Positions 7,197-15,539 are shown, numbered from the stretch's first letter. The stretch is 64,000 bases of DNA from Nocardioides kongjuensis (GCF_013409625.1 NZ_JACCBF010000001.1:1116001-1180000), one strand, 5' to 3'. Notes: generated by a model from the sequence alone, not told the origin. A program made the numbers and translations.

Positions 7197-8024
7197 ATGC
7201 GCGTGTGGATCAACGGCCGAGTCCTGTCCGACCCGATGGCCCCGGCGGTGCCGGTGACCGATCACGGGCTCACCGTCGGCGACGCGGTGTTCGAGGCGGT
7301 CAAGGTCGTCGACAGCCAGCCGTTCGCTCTGCAGCGTCACCTCGAGCGCCTCGAGCGGTCGGCGGCGGGGCTGGGGCTCGTGGGCCTCGACACCGACGCC
7401 GTACGACGGGGAGTGGCCTCCGTGCTCGACGGCGACGCCATGCCGCTGGGCCGGCTGCGGATCACGGTCACGGGCGGCAATGCGCCGCTCGGCAGCGGGC
7501 GCGGTGACGACCCGCTGACGACGATCGTGGTGGCGGCACCGATGGATCCCGCGCCCGAGACGACCGCGGTGATCACGGTGCCGTGGCCGCGCAACGAGCG
7601 GGGACCTCTGGCCGGGCTGAAGACGACGTCGTACGCCGAGAACGTGGTCGCGCTGGCCGCCGCCCGCGAGAAGGGCGCGAGCGAGGCGGTCTTCGCCAAC
7701 CTCGCCGGCCACCTGTGCGAGGGGACCGGCACCAACGTCTTCTACGTGGTCGACGGCGAGGTGCGGACGCCGACGCTGGCGAGCGGCTGCCTGGCCGGGG
7801 TCACCCGGGCGCTGGTGCTCGAGTGGTTCGGTGCGACGGAGGTCGACGAGCCGATCGACGTCGCCGCGAACGCCGACGAGGTCTTCCTGGTCTCGACGAC
7901 CCGCGACGTGCAGGGCGTGCACCGCTGGGACGACCGCACCCTCGAGGCGCCCGGCCCCGTCACGAAGCAGGCCGCAGCACTCTGGCGGGAGCGGGAGGGG
8001 GAGCTGCTCGGCCTCGACCGCTGA
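7197..8024 (+). CDS. PLP-dependent class IV aminotransferase (aminodeoxychorismate lyase-like)
   Basis: 275 aa, fold-type IV PLP enzyme. The Schiff-base lysine is K142 in LKTTSYAENVV, and the cofactor-binding glutamate/phosphate region is CEGTGTNVF around E175; the DHGLTVGDAVFEAV start motif is at 22-36. The family contains 4-amino-4-deoxychorismate lyase (PabC, folate synthesis), D-amino-acid and branched-chain aminotransferases. The length and the SEAVFANLAG segment favour the PabC-like branch, but sequence alone does not decide. ATG 7197 is preferred because a TACGCT -10 box sits six bases upstream. No folate gene is adjacent. Confidence 0.82.
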   Translation: MRVWINGRVLSDPMAPAVPVTDHGLTVGDAVFEAVKVVDSQPFALQRHLERLERSAAGLGLVGLDTDAVRRGVASVLDGDAMPLGRLRITVTGGNAPLGSGRGDDPLTTIVVAAPMDPAPETTAVITVPWPRNERGPLAGLKTTSYAENVVALAAAREKGASEAVFANLAGHLCEGTGTNVFYVVDGEVRTPTLASGCLAGVTRALVLEWFGATEVDEPIDVAANADEVFLVSTTRDVQGVHRWDDRTLEAPGPVTKQAAALWREREGELLGLDR

Positions 8025-8027
8025 GGC

Positions 8028-8513
8028 TCAGCGACCTGCGAGCAGGGCCACGCACGACGCCACGAAGGCCGCGACGTCCAGCACCACCCGGACGTTGTTG
8101 GCCCGCACCCACCGCGCCTCCGAGAACTCGGACCGAGCCGCGGCCACGTCGATCGTCGCCGGGGCGCCGGCAGCCTTGAGCCGGTCGTTGAGCGGCAGGT
8201 GCACGGCGAACGTGATCGCCACGACCACCAGGTGCAGGAACAACGCGGCGAGCAGCCAGCCGAGCGCCGAGCGCCAGGGGGCCGACAGACTCAGCAGCGC
8301 GGCGACGGCGAGCAGCACGGGCGCGCCGATGAAGCTGCCCAGCAGGAACACCGGGTTGATGATCGCCCGGTCCAGGGCCTGGAAGGCGCCGACGAACGTG
8401 CGGTCGTCGGTACGGCGCAACCCCGGCATCACCGTGTGCGCGTAGAGCAGGAACACACCCGCGGACAGGCCGGTGCTCACGGTCGCCAGCACCAGGACGA
8501 CGTCGCGGGTCAT
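8028..8513 (-). CDS. DUF1772 (anthrone oxygenase-like) membrane protein
   Basis: 161 aa with four hydrophobic segments (about 5-26, 52-76, 81-108, 135-157). Hallmarks of DUF1772 are the first helix followed by PGLRRTDDRTFVGAFQALD and a conserved N at INPVF, then HLPLNDRL between helices 3 and 4. Some relatives are called anthrone oxygenases from fungal clusters, but most bacterial members have no assigned role. Its ATG overlaps the stop of the GAF regulator (ATGA), so the two are co-translated; it converges on the aminotransferase gene with only 3 bases between stops. Confidence 0.82.
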   Translation of the reverse strand: MTRDVVLVLATVSTGLSAGVFLLYAHTVMPGLRRTDDRTFVGAFQALDRAIINPVFLLGSFIGAPVLLAVAALLSLSAPWRSALGWLLAALFLHLVVVAITFAVHLPLNDRLKAAGAPATIDVAAARSEFSEARWVRANNVRVVLDVAAFVASCVALLAGR

Positions 8514-9688
8514 CGGGTCCCGGTGCCGACCACGCTGAGGGACACGCCCTCGCCGAGCCGGTAGGGGTTGGTCGCAAGAAGCGCACCGAGGACCCGGCGC
8601 ATCCGCGAGATCTCGGCGCGGACGGTCACCTGGCGCCCGCTGTCGCCGTAGAGCACCTGGCTCAGCCGGCCGGCGGACACACCGCCCGCGCCGGCCGCGG
8701 CGATGGCGGCGAGCAGCTCGGCGTGCCGCGGTGTGAGCGCGACCCGCCACGGCGAGTCGCCCCCGCGCACCTCGAGGGTGGCGGGGGTGGCGCCGAGGTC
8801 GAGCACCGCCGAGAGCATGTGCGCAGACGCGGACGGACGGATCAGCCACCCGCCACGCAGCCGCTCGGGCAGGCACAACCCGAGACCGGGGACGGCGAGC
8901 GCCCGGTCGGGCTGCGGCGCCTCGACCCGGTCGCGCACGGCGACCCCCTGGTGCGCGGCCACCCAGCCGTGGTCGTCGACCACGAGCAGCGGGCCGTTGG
9001 CGCCGGAGAGCAGCGGCTCCGCCGTACGCCTCAGCTGGTCGAGTCGCTCCTCGTGGTGGCGCCACAGCCGGGCCTCGGCGAGCCGGACCGACGCGGTGAC
9101 CAGGGCCTCGATCGCGGGATGCAGCGTGAGGGCGGGGCCGCTGACGTCGACGATGCCGAGCAGCGAACCGTCGATCGGGTCGTGGATGGGGGAGGCCGTG
9201 CAGTACCAGGGCACCTGGGCGTTCTCGAAGTGCTCGGCCGAGAACAGCTGCACCGGCGCGGCCTCCGCGAGCGCGGTGCCGATCGCGTTGGTGCCGACCG
9301 CGGCCTCGGTCCAGGTCGCGCCGTCGGTGAAGCCGAGCCCGTCTGCCTGCCGCTTCACCCGCGGCGACCCGCTGCGCCAGAGCACCACGCCGTCGGCGTC
9401 GGTGACGACCACCAGGTAGTTGGATGCGTCGGCGGCGCTGAGCAGCAGCTCGCGGATCTCGTCGATGACCAGCGAGAGACGCGACGTGCGACGGCGCTCC
9501 TCGACCTCCGAGGGCGGCAGTGGGTCACGCCCGTTGCGGCCGTCGGGGTCGATGCCGAGGCTCAGCACGCGGGTCCACGAGCGCGCCACGACCGCCCGCG
9601 GCCGCTCGGGCGGCGCGGACCCGGAGAGCACCGCGTCGTGGATCCGGACCAGGTCGCGGGCCCGCATCGCGAGGTCGTGCGTGGCCAT
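8510..9688 (-). CDS. GAF-domain transcriptional regulator (AcoR N-terminus-like, winged-helix output)
   Basis: 392 aa. Residues about 25-220 match the sensor half of AcoR-type activators: RPRAVVARSWTRVLSLGIDP, then a GAF domain with GTNAIGTALAE and the tail AEHFENAQVPWYCTASPIHDP. There is no AAA+ sigma-54 domain; instead the C-terminus (about 325-385) looks like a winged helix (LTPRHAELLAAIAAAGAGGVSA, then RAEISRMRRVLG). Such proteins activate catabolic genes after sensing small organic compounds. The obvious target is the divergent flavin monooxygenase at 9782. A -10 TACGGT lies six bases before ATG 9688, predicting a leaderless transcript. Confidence 0.85.
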   Translation of the reverse strand: MATHDLAMRARDLVRIHDAVLSGSAPPERPRAVVARSWTRVLSLGIDPDGRNGRDPLPPSEVEERRRTSRLSLVIDEIRELLLSAADASNYLVVVTDADGVVLWRSGSPRVKRQADGLGFTDGATWTEAAVGTNAIGTALAEAAPVQLFSAEHFENAQVPWYCTASPIHDPIDGSLLGIVDVSGPALTLHPAIEALVTASVRLAEARLWRHHEERLDQLRRTAEPLLSGANGPLLVVDDHGWVAAHQGVAVRDRVEAPQPDRALAVPGLGLCLPERLRGGWLIRPSASAHMLSAVLDLGATPATLEVRGGDSPWRVALTPRHAELLAAIAAAGAGGVSAGRLSQVLYGDSGRQVTVRAEISRMRRVLGALLATNPYRLGEGVSLSVVGTGTR

Positions 9689-9694
9689 GCCACC

Positions 9695-9700
9695 ACCGTA
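9695..9700 (-). promoter_or_regulatory. -10 hexamer TACGGT of a leaderless promoter
   Basis: Read leftward, TACGGT is six bases before the ATG of the GAF regulator gene. Confidence 0.45.
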
Positions 9701-9726
9701 GGCGGTGCGGTGTGATCGGGGCCACA

Positions 9727-9742
9727 TGCAACAACGTGCAAC
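9727..9742. promoter_or_regulatory. Direct repeat TGCAAC-N4-TGCAAC, candidate GAF-regulator site
   Basis: TGCAAC at 9727-9732 and 9737-9742, ten bases apart (one helical turn), in the 93-bp gap between the divergent GAF regulator and monooxygenase. A short inverted repeat TGTG/CACA (9711-9714, 9723-9726) abuts it. Role inferred from position only. Confidence 0.35.
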
Positions 9743-9781
9743 GGTTCCCGGCGACGGCCCGCCGGAGGTCGACTTCTCCGC

Positions 9782-11605
9782 ATGACCCAGCTCGACGACC
9801 GGCCCGTCACCACGGCCGACACCGACCCCGCCACCGCCTGGTTCGCGGCCTTCGAGGACGCCCTCGAGGCCCGCGACATCGACCGCGCCGCCGGCCTGTT
9901 CGCCGCGACCAGCTTCTGGCGCGACCTGATCGCCTTCTCCTGGAACCTGACCACCGTCGAGAACCCCGACGGCGTCGCCGACCTGCTCGCGCACACCCTC
10001 GACCGGGTCGACCCGCGCGGCTTCCGGCTCACCGAGCCGGCCGACACCGCCGACGGCGTCACCACCGCCTGGTTCGAGTTCGAGACGTCCGTGGGCCGTG
10101 GCCGCGGCCTGGTCCGGGTGGTCGACGAGGACGGGCCCAAGGCGTGGACCTTCCTCACCACCCTGTACGAGCTCAAGGGTCACGAGGAGCCGAAGGGCGT
10201 ACGCCGCCCGATGGGTGCGGTGCACGGAGCCACCAAGGAGCGGGTGACCTGGCTGGAGAAGCGCCAGGCCGAGGACGCCGCGCTCGGCGTCGACACCCAG
10301 CCCTACGTCCTCGTCGTCGGCGGCGGCCAGGGCGGGATCGCCCTCGGAGCGCGGCTGCGCCAGCTCGGCGTACCCGCCCTCGTCATCGACAAGCACCCGC
10401 GCCCGGGCGACCAGTGGCGCAACCGCTACAAGTCGCTGTGCCTGCACGACCCGGTCTGGTACGACCACCTGCCGTACCTCAAGTTCCCCGACAACTGGCC
10501 GGTCTTCGCGCCCAAGGACAAGGTCGGCGACTGGCTGGAGTTCTACACCCGGGTGATGGAGGTGCCGTACTGGTCGAACACGGTCGCCACCAAGGCGTCG
10601 TACGACGAGGCCACGGGGGAGTGGACCGTCCACCTCGAGCGCGAGGGCAGGCCGCTCGTCCTCAAGCCCACCCACCTGGTGATGGCGACCGGCATGTCCG
10701 GCAAGCCCAACATCCCCGTCGTCCCCGGCGCGGACGTCTTCCAGGGCGAGCAGCACCACTCCTCGCAGCACCCCGGACCGGACGCGTACTCCGGCAAGAA
10801 GGTCGTCGTGATCGGCAGCAACAACTCGGCCTTCGACATCTGCGGTGCGCTGTGGGAGACCGGGGCCGACGTGACGATGGTGCAGCGCTCGTCCACGCAC
10901 ATCGTCAAGAGCGACACCCTCATGGACATCGGCCTCGGCGACCTCTACTCGGAGCGTGCGGTCGAGAACGGCGTCACCACCGAGAAGGCCGACCTGATCT
11001 TCGCGTCGCTGCCGTACAAGATCATGCACGAGTTCCAGATCCCGCTCTACGACAAGATGCGCGAGCGCGACCAGGACTTCTACGATCGGATGGCCGCCGC
11101 CGGCTTCGACCTCGACTGGGGCGACGACGGGTCCGGCCTGTTCATGAAGTACCTGCGCCGCGGCTCGGGCTACTACATCGACGTCGGTGCCGCCGAGCTG
11201 GTGGCCAACGGCGACGTCAAGCTCGCCCACGGCCAGGTCGACCACCTGACCGAGACCTCCGTCGTGCTGGAGGACGGGACGGAGCTCCCCGCCGACCTGG
11301 TCGTCTACGCCACCGGCTACGGCTCGATGAACGGGTGGGCGGCGGACCTGATCAGCCAGGAGGTCGCCGACAGGGTCGGCAAGGTCTGGGGCCTCGGCTC
11401 GGACACCACCAAGGACCCGGGCCCCTGGGAGGGCGAGCAGCGCAACATGTGGAAGCCGACCCAGCAGGAGAACCTCTGGTTCCACGGCGGCAACCTGCAC
11501 CAGTCGCGCCACTACTCGCTCTACCTGGCCCTGCAGCTCAAGGCCCGGCACGTCGGCATCGACACCCCGGTTCACCGGTTGCAGGAGGTGCATCACCTCG
11601 GCTGA
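9782..11605 (+). CDS. NTF2-like domain fused to flavin-containing (Baeyer-Villiger-type) monooxygenase
   Basis: 607 aa. Residues about 15-135 form a SnoaL/NTF2-like domain; from about 174 on it is a two-dinucleotide flavoprotein: FAD loop GGGQGG at 180-185, Baeyer-Villiger-type fingerprint FQGEQHH (F320, G322, H326), NADPH loop GSNNSA at 345-350 and the late ATGYGSMNGW segment. It likely inserts or adds oxygen to a ketone, amine or similar substrate using NADPH and O2. The complete motif set argues for an active enzyme. It faces the GAF regulator, its probable activator. Fusion of the NTF2 domain to the oxygenase is a known architecture, but its purpose is unclear. Confidence 0.87.
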   Translation: MTQLDDRPVTTADTDPATAWFAAFEDALEARDIDRAAGLFAATSFWRDLIAFSWNLTTVENPDGVADLLAHTLDRVDPRGFRLTEPADTADGVTTAWFEFETSVGRGRGLVRVVDEDGPKAWTFLTTLYELKGHEEPKGVRRPMGAVHGATKERVTWLEKRQAEDAALGVDTQPYVLVVGGGQGGIALGARLRQLGVPALVIDKHPRPGDQWRNRYKSLCLHDPVWYDHLPYLKFPDNWPVFAPKDKVGDWLEFYTRVMEVPYWSNTVATKASYDEATGEWTVHLEREGRPLVLKPTHLVMATGMSGKPNIPVVPGADVFQGEQHHSSQHPGPDAYSGKKVVVIGSNNSAFDICGALWETGADVTMVQRSSTHIVKSDTLMDIGLGDLYSERAVENGVTTEKADLIFASLPYKIMHEFQIPLYDKMRERDQDFYDRMAAAGFDLDWGDDGSGLFMKYLRRGSGYYIDVGAAELVANGDVKLAHGQVDHLTETSVVLEDGTELPADLVVYATGYGSMNGWAADLISQEVADRVGKVWGLGSDTTKDPGPWEGEQRNMWKPTQQENLWFHGGNLHQSRHYSLYLALQLKARHVGIDTPVHRLQEVHHLG

Positions 11606-11630
11606 CACGTCCTGATGCGATCCCGATGTG

Positions 11631-11671
11631 AACCGCGGTCGTGAGATGCGTTAGAGTCTCCGACCGCGGTT
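11631..11671. repeat. 11-bp inverted repeat around the probable tRNA-Val promoter
   Basis: Perfect arms AACCGCGGTCG (11631-11641) and CGACCGCGGTT (11661-11671) with a 19-base loop that contains TAGAGT (11652-11657), the best -10 box for tRNA-Val. It follows the monooxygenase stop by 25 bases, so it may equally terminate that transcript. Confidence 0.6.
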
Positions 11672-11688
11672 CCTTCGGGTCCGCGTCC

Positions 11689-11760
11689 GGGCGATTGGCG
11701 CAGTGGTAGCGCGCTTCGTTCACACCGAAGAGGTCACTGGTTCGAACCCAGTATCGCCCA
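11689..11760 (+). tRNA. tRNA-Val (anticodon CAC)
   Basis: 72 nt with complete cloverleaf: acceptor GGGCGAT/ATCGCCC, anticodon stem CTTCG/CGAAG with loop TTCACAC, T arm ACTGG-TTCGAAC-CCAGT, discriminator A, no encoded CCA. Differs from tRNA-Val(GAC) at 6769 in only five positions, one of them in the anticodon. Confidence 0.97.
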
Positions 11761-11769
11761 CCGGAGATC

Positions 11770-11804
11770 CACCAGAGCCGCACTCGCCGAGTGCGGCTCT
11801 GGTG
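11770..11804 (+). terminator. Terminator hairpin after tRNA-Val(CAC)
   Basis: Sixteen perfect base pairs (11770-11785 with 11789-11804) and a 3-base loop, beginning 10 bases after the tRNA; followed by CATTTC rather than a full U-tract, as is common in actinobacteria. Confidence 0.8.
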
Positions 11805-11872
11805 CATTTCACCGGCTCACCCGGCCTCCCGCTTCACCGAATCGGGGTATGCGCGAGCCGCGGCGGCGTTCC

Positions 11873-11878
11873 TAGTGT
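11873..11878 (+). promoter_or_regulatory. -10 hexamer TAGTGT of a leaderless promoter
   Basis: Seven bases before ATG 11886 of the large secreted protein gene. Confidence 0.5.
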
Positions 11879-11885
11879 CGAAGCC

Positions 11886-14504
11886 ATGAAGCTCCCAGCC
11901 GCGGCGGCTGTCGTGCTCGGCGCGACCAGCCTTGCCCTCGTCCCCACGCCACCGTCTGCCACGGCCGCGGTGCCGACCGTGGTGGCGAGCCTGGTGCAGA
12001 ACATCTCGACGGCGGGCTGGTCGACCCCGCTGCCCGACCCGGCGGGCATCACCTACCTGCCGGGGCGTGACCACCTGCTGCTCTCGGACTCCGAGGTCGA
12101 CGAGACGCCGGTCTTCCAGAACGCGAACATCGTGGAGATCACCCGGACCGGCACGATCGTGGACCGCGGCGTCACCACGGCGTACAGCAAGGAGGCCGCG
12201 GGAATAGGTCACAACCCGTCGAACGGCCACGTCTTCGTGTCCGACGACGACCAGTTCCGGGTGCACGAGATCACCGTCGGGGCCGACGGCCGCTACGGCA
12301 CCGCCGACGACGGGCACACCTTCATCAACACGGCCGCGTTCGGGAGCACCGACCCGGAGGACGTGACCTACTTCCCGCCGACCGGCGAGCTGTTCGTGCT
12401 CGACGGGGCCGACAACGACGTGCACCGTGTCTCACCGGGCCCCAACGGCGTCTTCGACGGCGTCGCGCCGACGGGTGACGACACCGCGACGGAGTTCGAC
12501 ATCCAGCGGTACGGCGCCGAGGACCCCGAGGGCATCGGCTACCACCCGGGGCGGGGCACGCTCGTGGTGGTCGACAGCACCTCGGACCGGATCTACGAGC
12601 TCAACCGAGACCTGGTCCTGGTCTCCCAGATCGACATCGGCGCCTCCAACCAGGTGTTCGCGGCCGGGGTGGCCGTGGCCCCGGCGAGCAACGACCCGAG
12701 CCGCTACGACTACTACGTGGTCGACCGTGGCATCGACAACGACGTGGCGCCCAACGAGAACGACGGCCGGCTCTACGAGCTGCGCGCCGACCTGCCGCCG
12801 ATCGGCAACCTGGCGCCGGTGGTCGACGCCAGCCCGGACGCGCCCGTCGAGGTCGGCACGCCGATCGACCTGAGCGCCACGGTCCGCGACGACGGCGTGC
12901 CGGCGGCCGCGACCCTGCAGTGGAGCACCGTGTCCGGCCCGGGCGCCGTGGGCTTCTCGGCACCCACCCAGCCACAGACCAGCGCCACCTTCACCACCCC
13001 GGGCAGCTACGTCCTGCGGGCCACGGCGACCGACGGCCAGCTCACCGGCTCCGACGACGTCACGATCACCGTCGTCGCCCGCGGGGCACCGCGCCCGCTT
13101 GACACCCCGGTCGCCAAGGCCTTCGACGACGTCGAGCAGAGACCGACCGGCTTCGCCGACTGGCTGGGTGCGACGTTGAACATCCCCAACGCGGGCACCA
13201 CCAGCCAGACCATCGGCCTGCGGTTCGCGGACCTCGCCGTGCCGGTCGGCGCGACGATCACCGAGGCGTGGATCCAGTTCGCGGCCAGCGGCTCGACCAG
13301 CACTGCCACGTCGGTCCAGGTGCGGGGCATCGCGGCCGACGACACCCCGACCTTCACCACCTCGTCCACCACCGTGTCGTCCAAGCCGAAGACCACGGCG
13401 CAGGTCGCGTGGAGCCCAGCGGCGTGGACGTCCGGGCAGCGCGGCGCGGCACAGCGCACGACCGACCTGAAGAGCATCGTCCAGGAGGTCGTCAGCCGAC
13501 CCGGGTGGCGGCAGGGCAACGCCCTGGCCTTCGCGATGACCGGGTCCGGCGAGCGCCGGGCGTCCTCGCACGACGGTCCGACCCCGCCCGTGCTGCACCT
13601 CGCCTACACGGTGCCCCAGCAGCAGGACACGCCACCGACGGCGGCCTTCACCTCGAGCTGCAGCGCGCTCAGCTGCAGCTTCGACGGATCGGGCTCGTTC
13701 GACGCCCAGGGCCCGCTGGCCTCGCTGCAGTGGTCCTTCGGGGACGGAGGCACCGCCACGGGCGCGCTGACCAACCGCACCTACGCCGCCCCCGGGACCT
13801 ACGACGTCTCGCTGGTCGTGACCGACTCGGCCGGGCAGACCGGCACCGTGACGCACCAGGTGAGCGTCGGCGACAGCACGCCGATCGGCTTCCGGGCCGT
13901 CACCCGGACCAACGTCAACAGCACCGCCCCGTCGGTGACGGTGCCGGCCGCCGTACGCGACGGGGACGCGATGCTGCTCTTCGCGACCATCAACGTCACG
14001 ACACTCACGGTGACCCCGCCCGCCGGGTGGACCCAGCTGGCCGACTTCGTGACGGGCTCGCAACGGACCCTGCTCTGGCGGCGGGTCGCGACTGCCGGCG
14101 ACGCGGGCACGCCGGTGGGCGTGCAGCTCAGCGGCTACGCGAAGGTCGCCCTCCAGCTCGCCGCGTACGCCGGCGCCTCGCGCACGACGCCCGTCGCCCT
14201 CGTCGCCACCCGCGGCGACCCGGCCAACACCCTCGACCACCCGACCCCCGCGGTCGCGGTGAACGGCGCCGGTCGCTGGGTGGTCTCGTACTGGGCCGAC
14301 AAGTCGTCCGCGACGACCGACTGGCGCCCACCGGCCGGCGTCGCCGTCCGCGACGAGACGATCGGCACCAGCGGCGGTCACGTCGACGCCCTTCTCGCCG
14401 ACGGCGGGGGAGCGGCACCCGAGGGGACCTCACCCGCGCTGACCGCCTCGACCGACGCGTCGAGCCGGGCGGCGATGATCACGGTGGTGCTGCAGCCGGG
14501 ATGA
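11886..14504 (+). CDS. Large secreted protein with N-terminal beta-propeller-like region and PKD domains
   Basis: 872 aa. A Sec signal peptide (residues 1 to about 28) ends with ATAAVP. Residues about 30-305 contain repeated YLPGRDHLLLSDSE, VTYFPPTGELFVLDG and IGYHPGRGTLVVVDS units, as in SdiA-regulated/esterase-like phytase propellers. An Ig/PKD-like domain follows (about 311-398), then a beta-rich AWIQF...NALAFAMTGSGER module of the kind that ends secreted actinobacterial enzymes, a clear PKD domain (about 582-658, SFGDGG), and a C-terminal beta module. No catalytic residues can be assigned with confidence. ATG 11886 sits behind a leaderless -10 box; the tRNA terminator isolates the gene from upstream. 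Probably extracellular or wall-associated; substrate unknown. Confidence 0.8.
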   Translation: MKLPAAAAVVLGATSLALVPTPPSATAAVPTVVASLVQNISTAGWSTPLPDPAGITYLPGRDHLLLSDSEVDETPVFQNANIVEITRTGTIVDRGVTTAYSKEAAGIGHNPSNGHVFVSDDDQFRVHEITVGADGRYGTADDGHTFINTAAFGSTDPEDVTYFPPTGELFVLDGADNDVHRVSPGPNGVFDGVAPTGDDTATEFDIQRYGAEDPEGIGYHPGRGTLVVVDSTSDRIYELNRDLVLVSQIDIGASNQVFAAGVAVAPASNDPSRYDYYVVDRGIDNDVAPNENDGRLYELRADLPPIGNLAPVVDASPDAPVEVGTPIDLSATVRDDGVPAAATLQWSTVSGPGAVGFSAPTQPQTSATFTTPGSYVLRATATDGQLTGSDDVTITVVARGAPRPLDTPVAKAFDDVEQRPTGFADWLGATLNIPNAGTTSQTIGLRFADLAVPVGATITEAWIQFAASGSTSTATSVQVRGIAADDTPTFTTSSTTVSSKPKTTAQVAWSPAAWTSGQRGAAQRTTDLKSIVQEVVSRPGWRQGNALAFAMTGSGERRASSHDGPTPPVLHLAYTVPQQQDTPPTAAFTSSCSALSCSFDGSGSFDAQGPLASLQWSFGDGGTATGALTNRTYAAPGTYDVSLVVTDSAGQTGTVTHQVSVGDSTPIGFRAVTRTNVNSTAPSVTVPAAVRDGDAMLLFATINVTTLTVTPPAGWTQLADFVTGSQRTLLWRRVATAGDAGTPVGVQLSGYAKVALQLAAYAGASRTTPVALVATRGDPANTLDHPTPAVAVNGAGRWVVSYWADKSSATTDWRPPAGVAVRDETIGTSGGHVDALLADGGGAAPEGTSPALTASTDASSRAAMITVVLQPG

Positions 14505-14568
14505 CCGGGAGCAGCACAGGGACCGTCCCGATCTGCCGCGTTCGCCGGACAGGGCGGCGTCGCCGACC

Positions 14569-14574
14569 TACGCT
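14569..14574 (+). promoter_or_regulatory. -10 hexamer TACGCT of a leaderless promoter
   Basis: Eight bases before ATG 14583 of the Excalibur-domain gene. Confidence 0.45.
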
Positions 14575-14582
14575 CCAGCGCC

Positions 14583-14858
14583 ATGAAGAGCCACCGTCTC
14601 GCCGCTGTCCTCGCCACCGCCGCCCTGCTGGCTCCCGCCTCGCTGGTCCTCGCCGGCCCGGCCGACGCGGCCGGACCGAAGACCTACCGGAACTGCACGG
14701 CGCTCAACAAGGACTACCCGCACGGCGTCGGCAAGCCGGGCGCGGTCGACAAGACCTCGGGGACGAGGGTCACGAGCTTCACCCGCAACGCCAAGCTCTA
14801 CCGGGCCAACGCCAAGAGCGATCGCGACAAGGACGGGATCGCCTGCGAGAAGGCCTAG
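14583..14858 (+). CDS. Secreted Excalibur calcium-binding domain protein
   Basis: 91 aa. Signal peptide of about 29 residues (AGPADAA end) followed by one Excalibur domain: YRNCTALNKDYPHGVG at the start and the EF-hand-like loop DRDKDGIACE at 80-89, with the two cysteines of the family. These extracellular domains are thought to bind Ca2+ and are often seen on secreted nucleases or wall proteins; here it stands alone. Its TAG stop overlaps the stop of the convergent dps gene by three bases. Confidence 0.88.
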   Translation: MKSHRLAAVLATAALLAPASLVLAGPADAAGPKTYRNCTALNKDYPHGVGKPGAVDKTSGTRVTSFTRNAKLYRANAKSDRDKDGIACEKA

Positions 14859-15388
14859 CCCCGGCCCTCGCCCCGGTCCGTGCTGAGCCGCCCGCCGGTG
14901 TCCTCCAGGTGTGCGCGGACGAACCAGTGGAACAGCTCCAGCTGCTCGGTCTGCCCGATGAACATGTCCTGGGTGACCAGGTCGAGGTCGTCGAGCTCCT
15001 TGATCCCGTCGCGGTACGACGAGATCACGCCCGCGTAGACGGCGTCGAGCGCGGCGAGGTGCTGCTGGGTGGTGCCGCGACCGACGTCGTAGTCGTCCCA
15101 CGGCCGGCGGCCGACCAGGCCGCCGGGCGTGCCCTGGGGTGAGCCGCCGAGCGTGGCGATCCGCTCGGCGAGGGCGTCGGCGAAGCCGCGCACGGTGTCG
15201 ACCTGCGGGTCGAGCATCTCGTGGACGGCGATGAAGTGCGGGCCGACGACGTTCCAGTGCACGTGCTTGAGCGTGAGGTGCAGGTCGGTGCAGGCGTCGA
15301 GACGGCTCTGCAGGAGCTCGACGACGCGTGCGGCAGTCTTCTCGTCGAGGCCGGGAGCGGTGAAGTGCAGGGTCGGGGTGGAAGCCAT
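14855..15388 (-). CDS. dps: Dps-family DNA-binding ferritin-like protein
   Basis: 177 aa. All five ferroxidase ligands occur at the family spacing: H44, H56, D60, D71 and E75. Dps dodecamers oxidise and store iron with hydrogen peroxide and shield DNA during stress. The C-terminal tail is short and ends in a charged GGRLSTDRGEGRG stretch rather than a long lysine-rich tail. ATG 15388 is the only sensible start; a -10-like TACCGA lies upstream but is imperfect. The gene converges on the Excalibur gene, with the last codons overlapping. Confidence 0.92.
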   Translation of the reverse strand: MASTPTLHFTAPGLDEKTAARVVELLQSRLDACTDLHLTLKHVHWNVVGPHFIAVHEMLDPQVDTVRGFADALAERIATLGGSPQGTPGGLVGRRPWDDYDVGRGTTQQHLAALDAVYAGVISSYRDGIKELDDLDLVTQDMFIGQTEQLELFHWFVRAHLEDTGGRLSTDRGEGRG

Positions 15389-15539
15389 GGCCCATCGGTA
15401 CGCGCTCGGCGCGGGTTCACACGGTCGCCGCGACGGGTCGCCGAACTGCCGCGCGGGGCACCCGGTCGGCTCGGTACGATCGTGACCCGGTGCGTCGTCC
15501 GGTCGCGCCGCCATCCACGTCTCACCGAGGAGTCCTTCC

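Noticed and set aside
8510..11608. A minus-strand open frame of over 1000 codons across the GAF regulator and the monooxygenase
   Set aside because: Only its last 392 codons (from 9688) have protein-like composition; the rest is the antisense shadow of the monooxygenase, with the Arg/Gly/Val-rich composition typical of GC-rich reverse frames.
13268..15142. A 624-codon plus-strand frame overlapping the PKD protein and Excalibur genes
   Set aside because: Arg-rich shadow; the two real genes carry signal peptides and recognised domains.
15389..15539. A T-box or other riboswitch before thrS
   Set aside because: No T-box consensus, no specifier stem, and only a 55-nt predicted leader.
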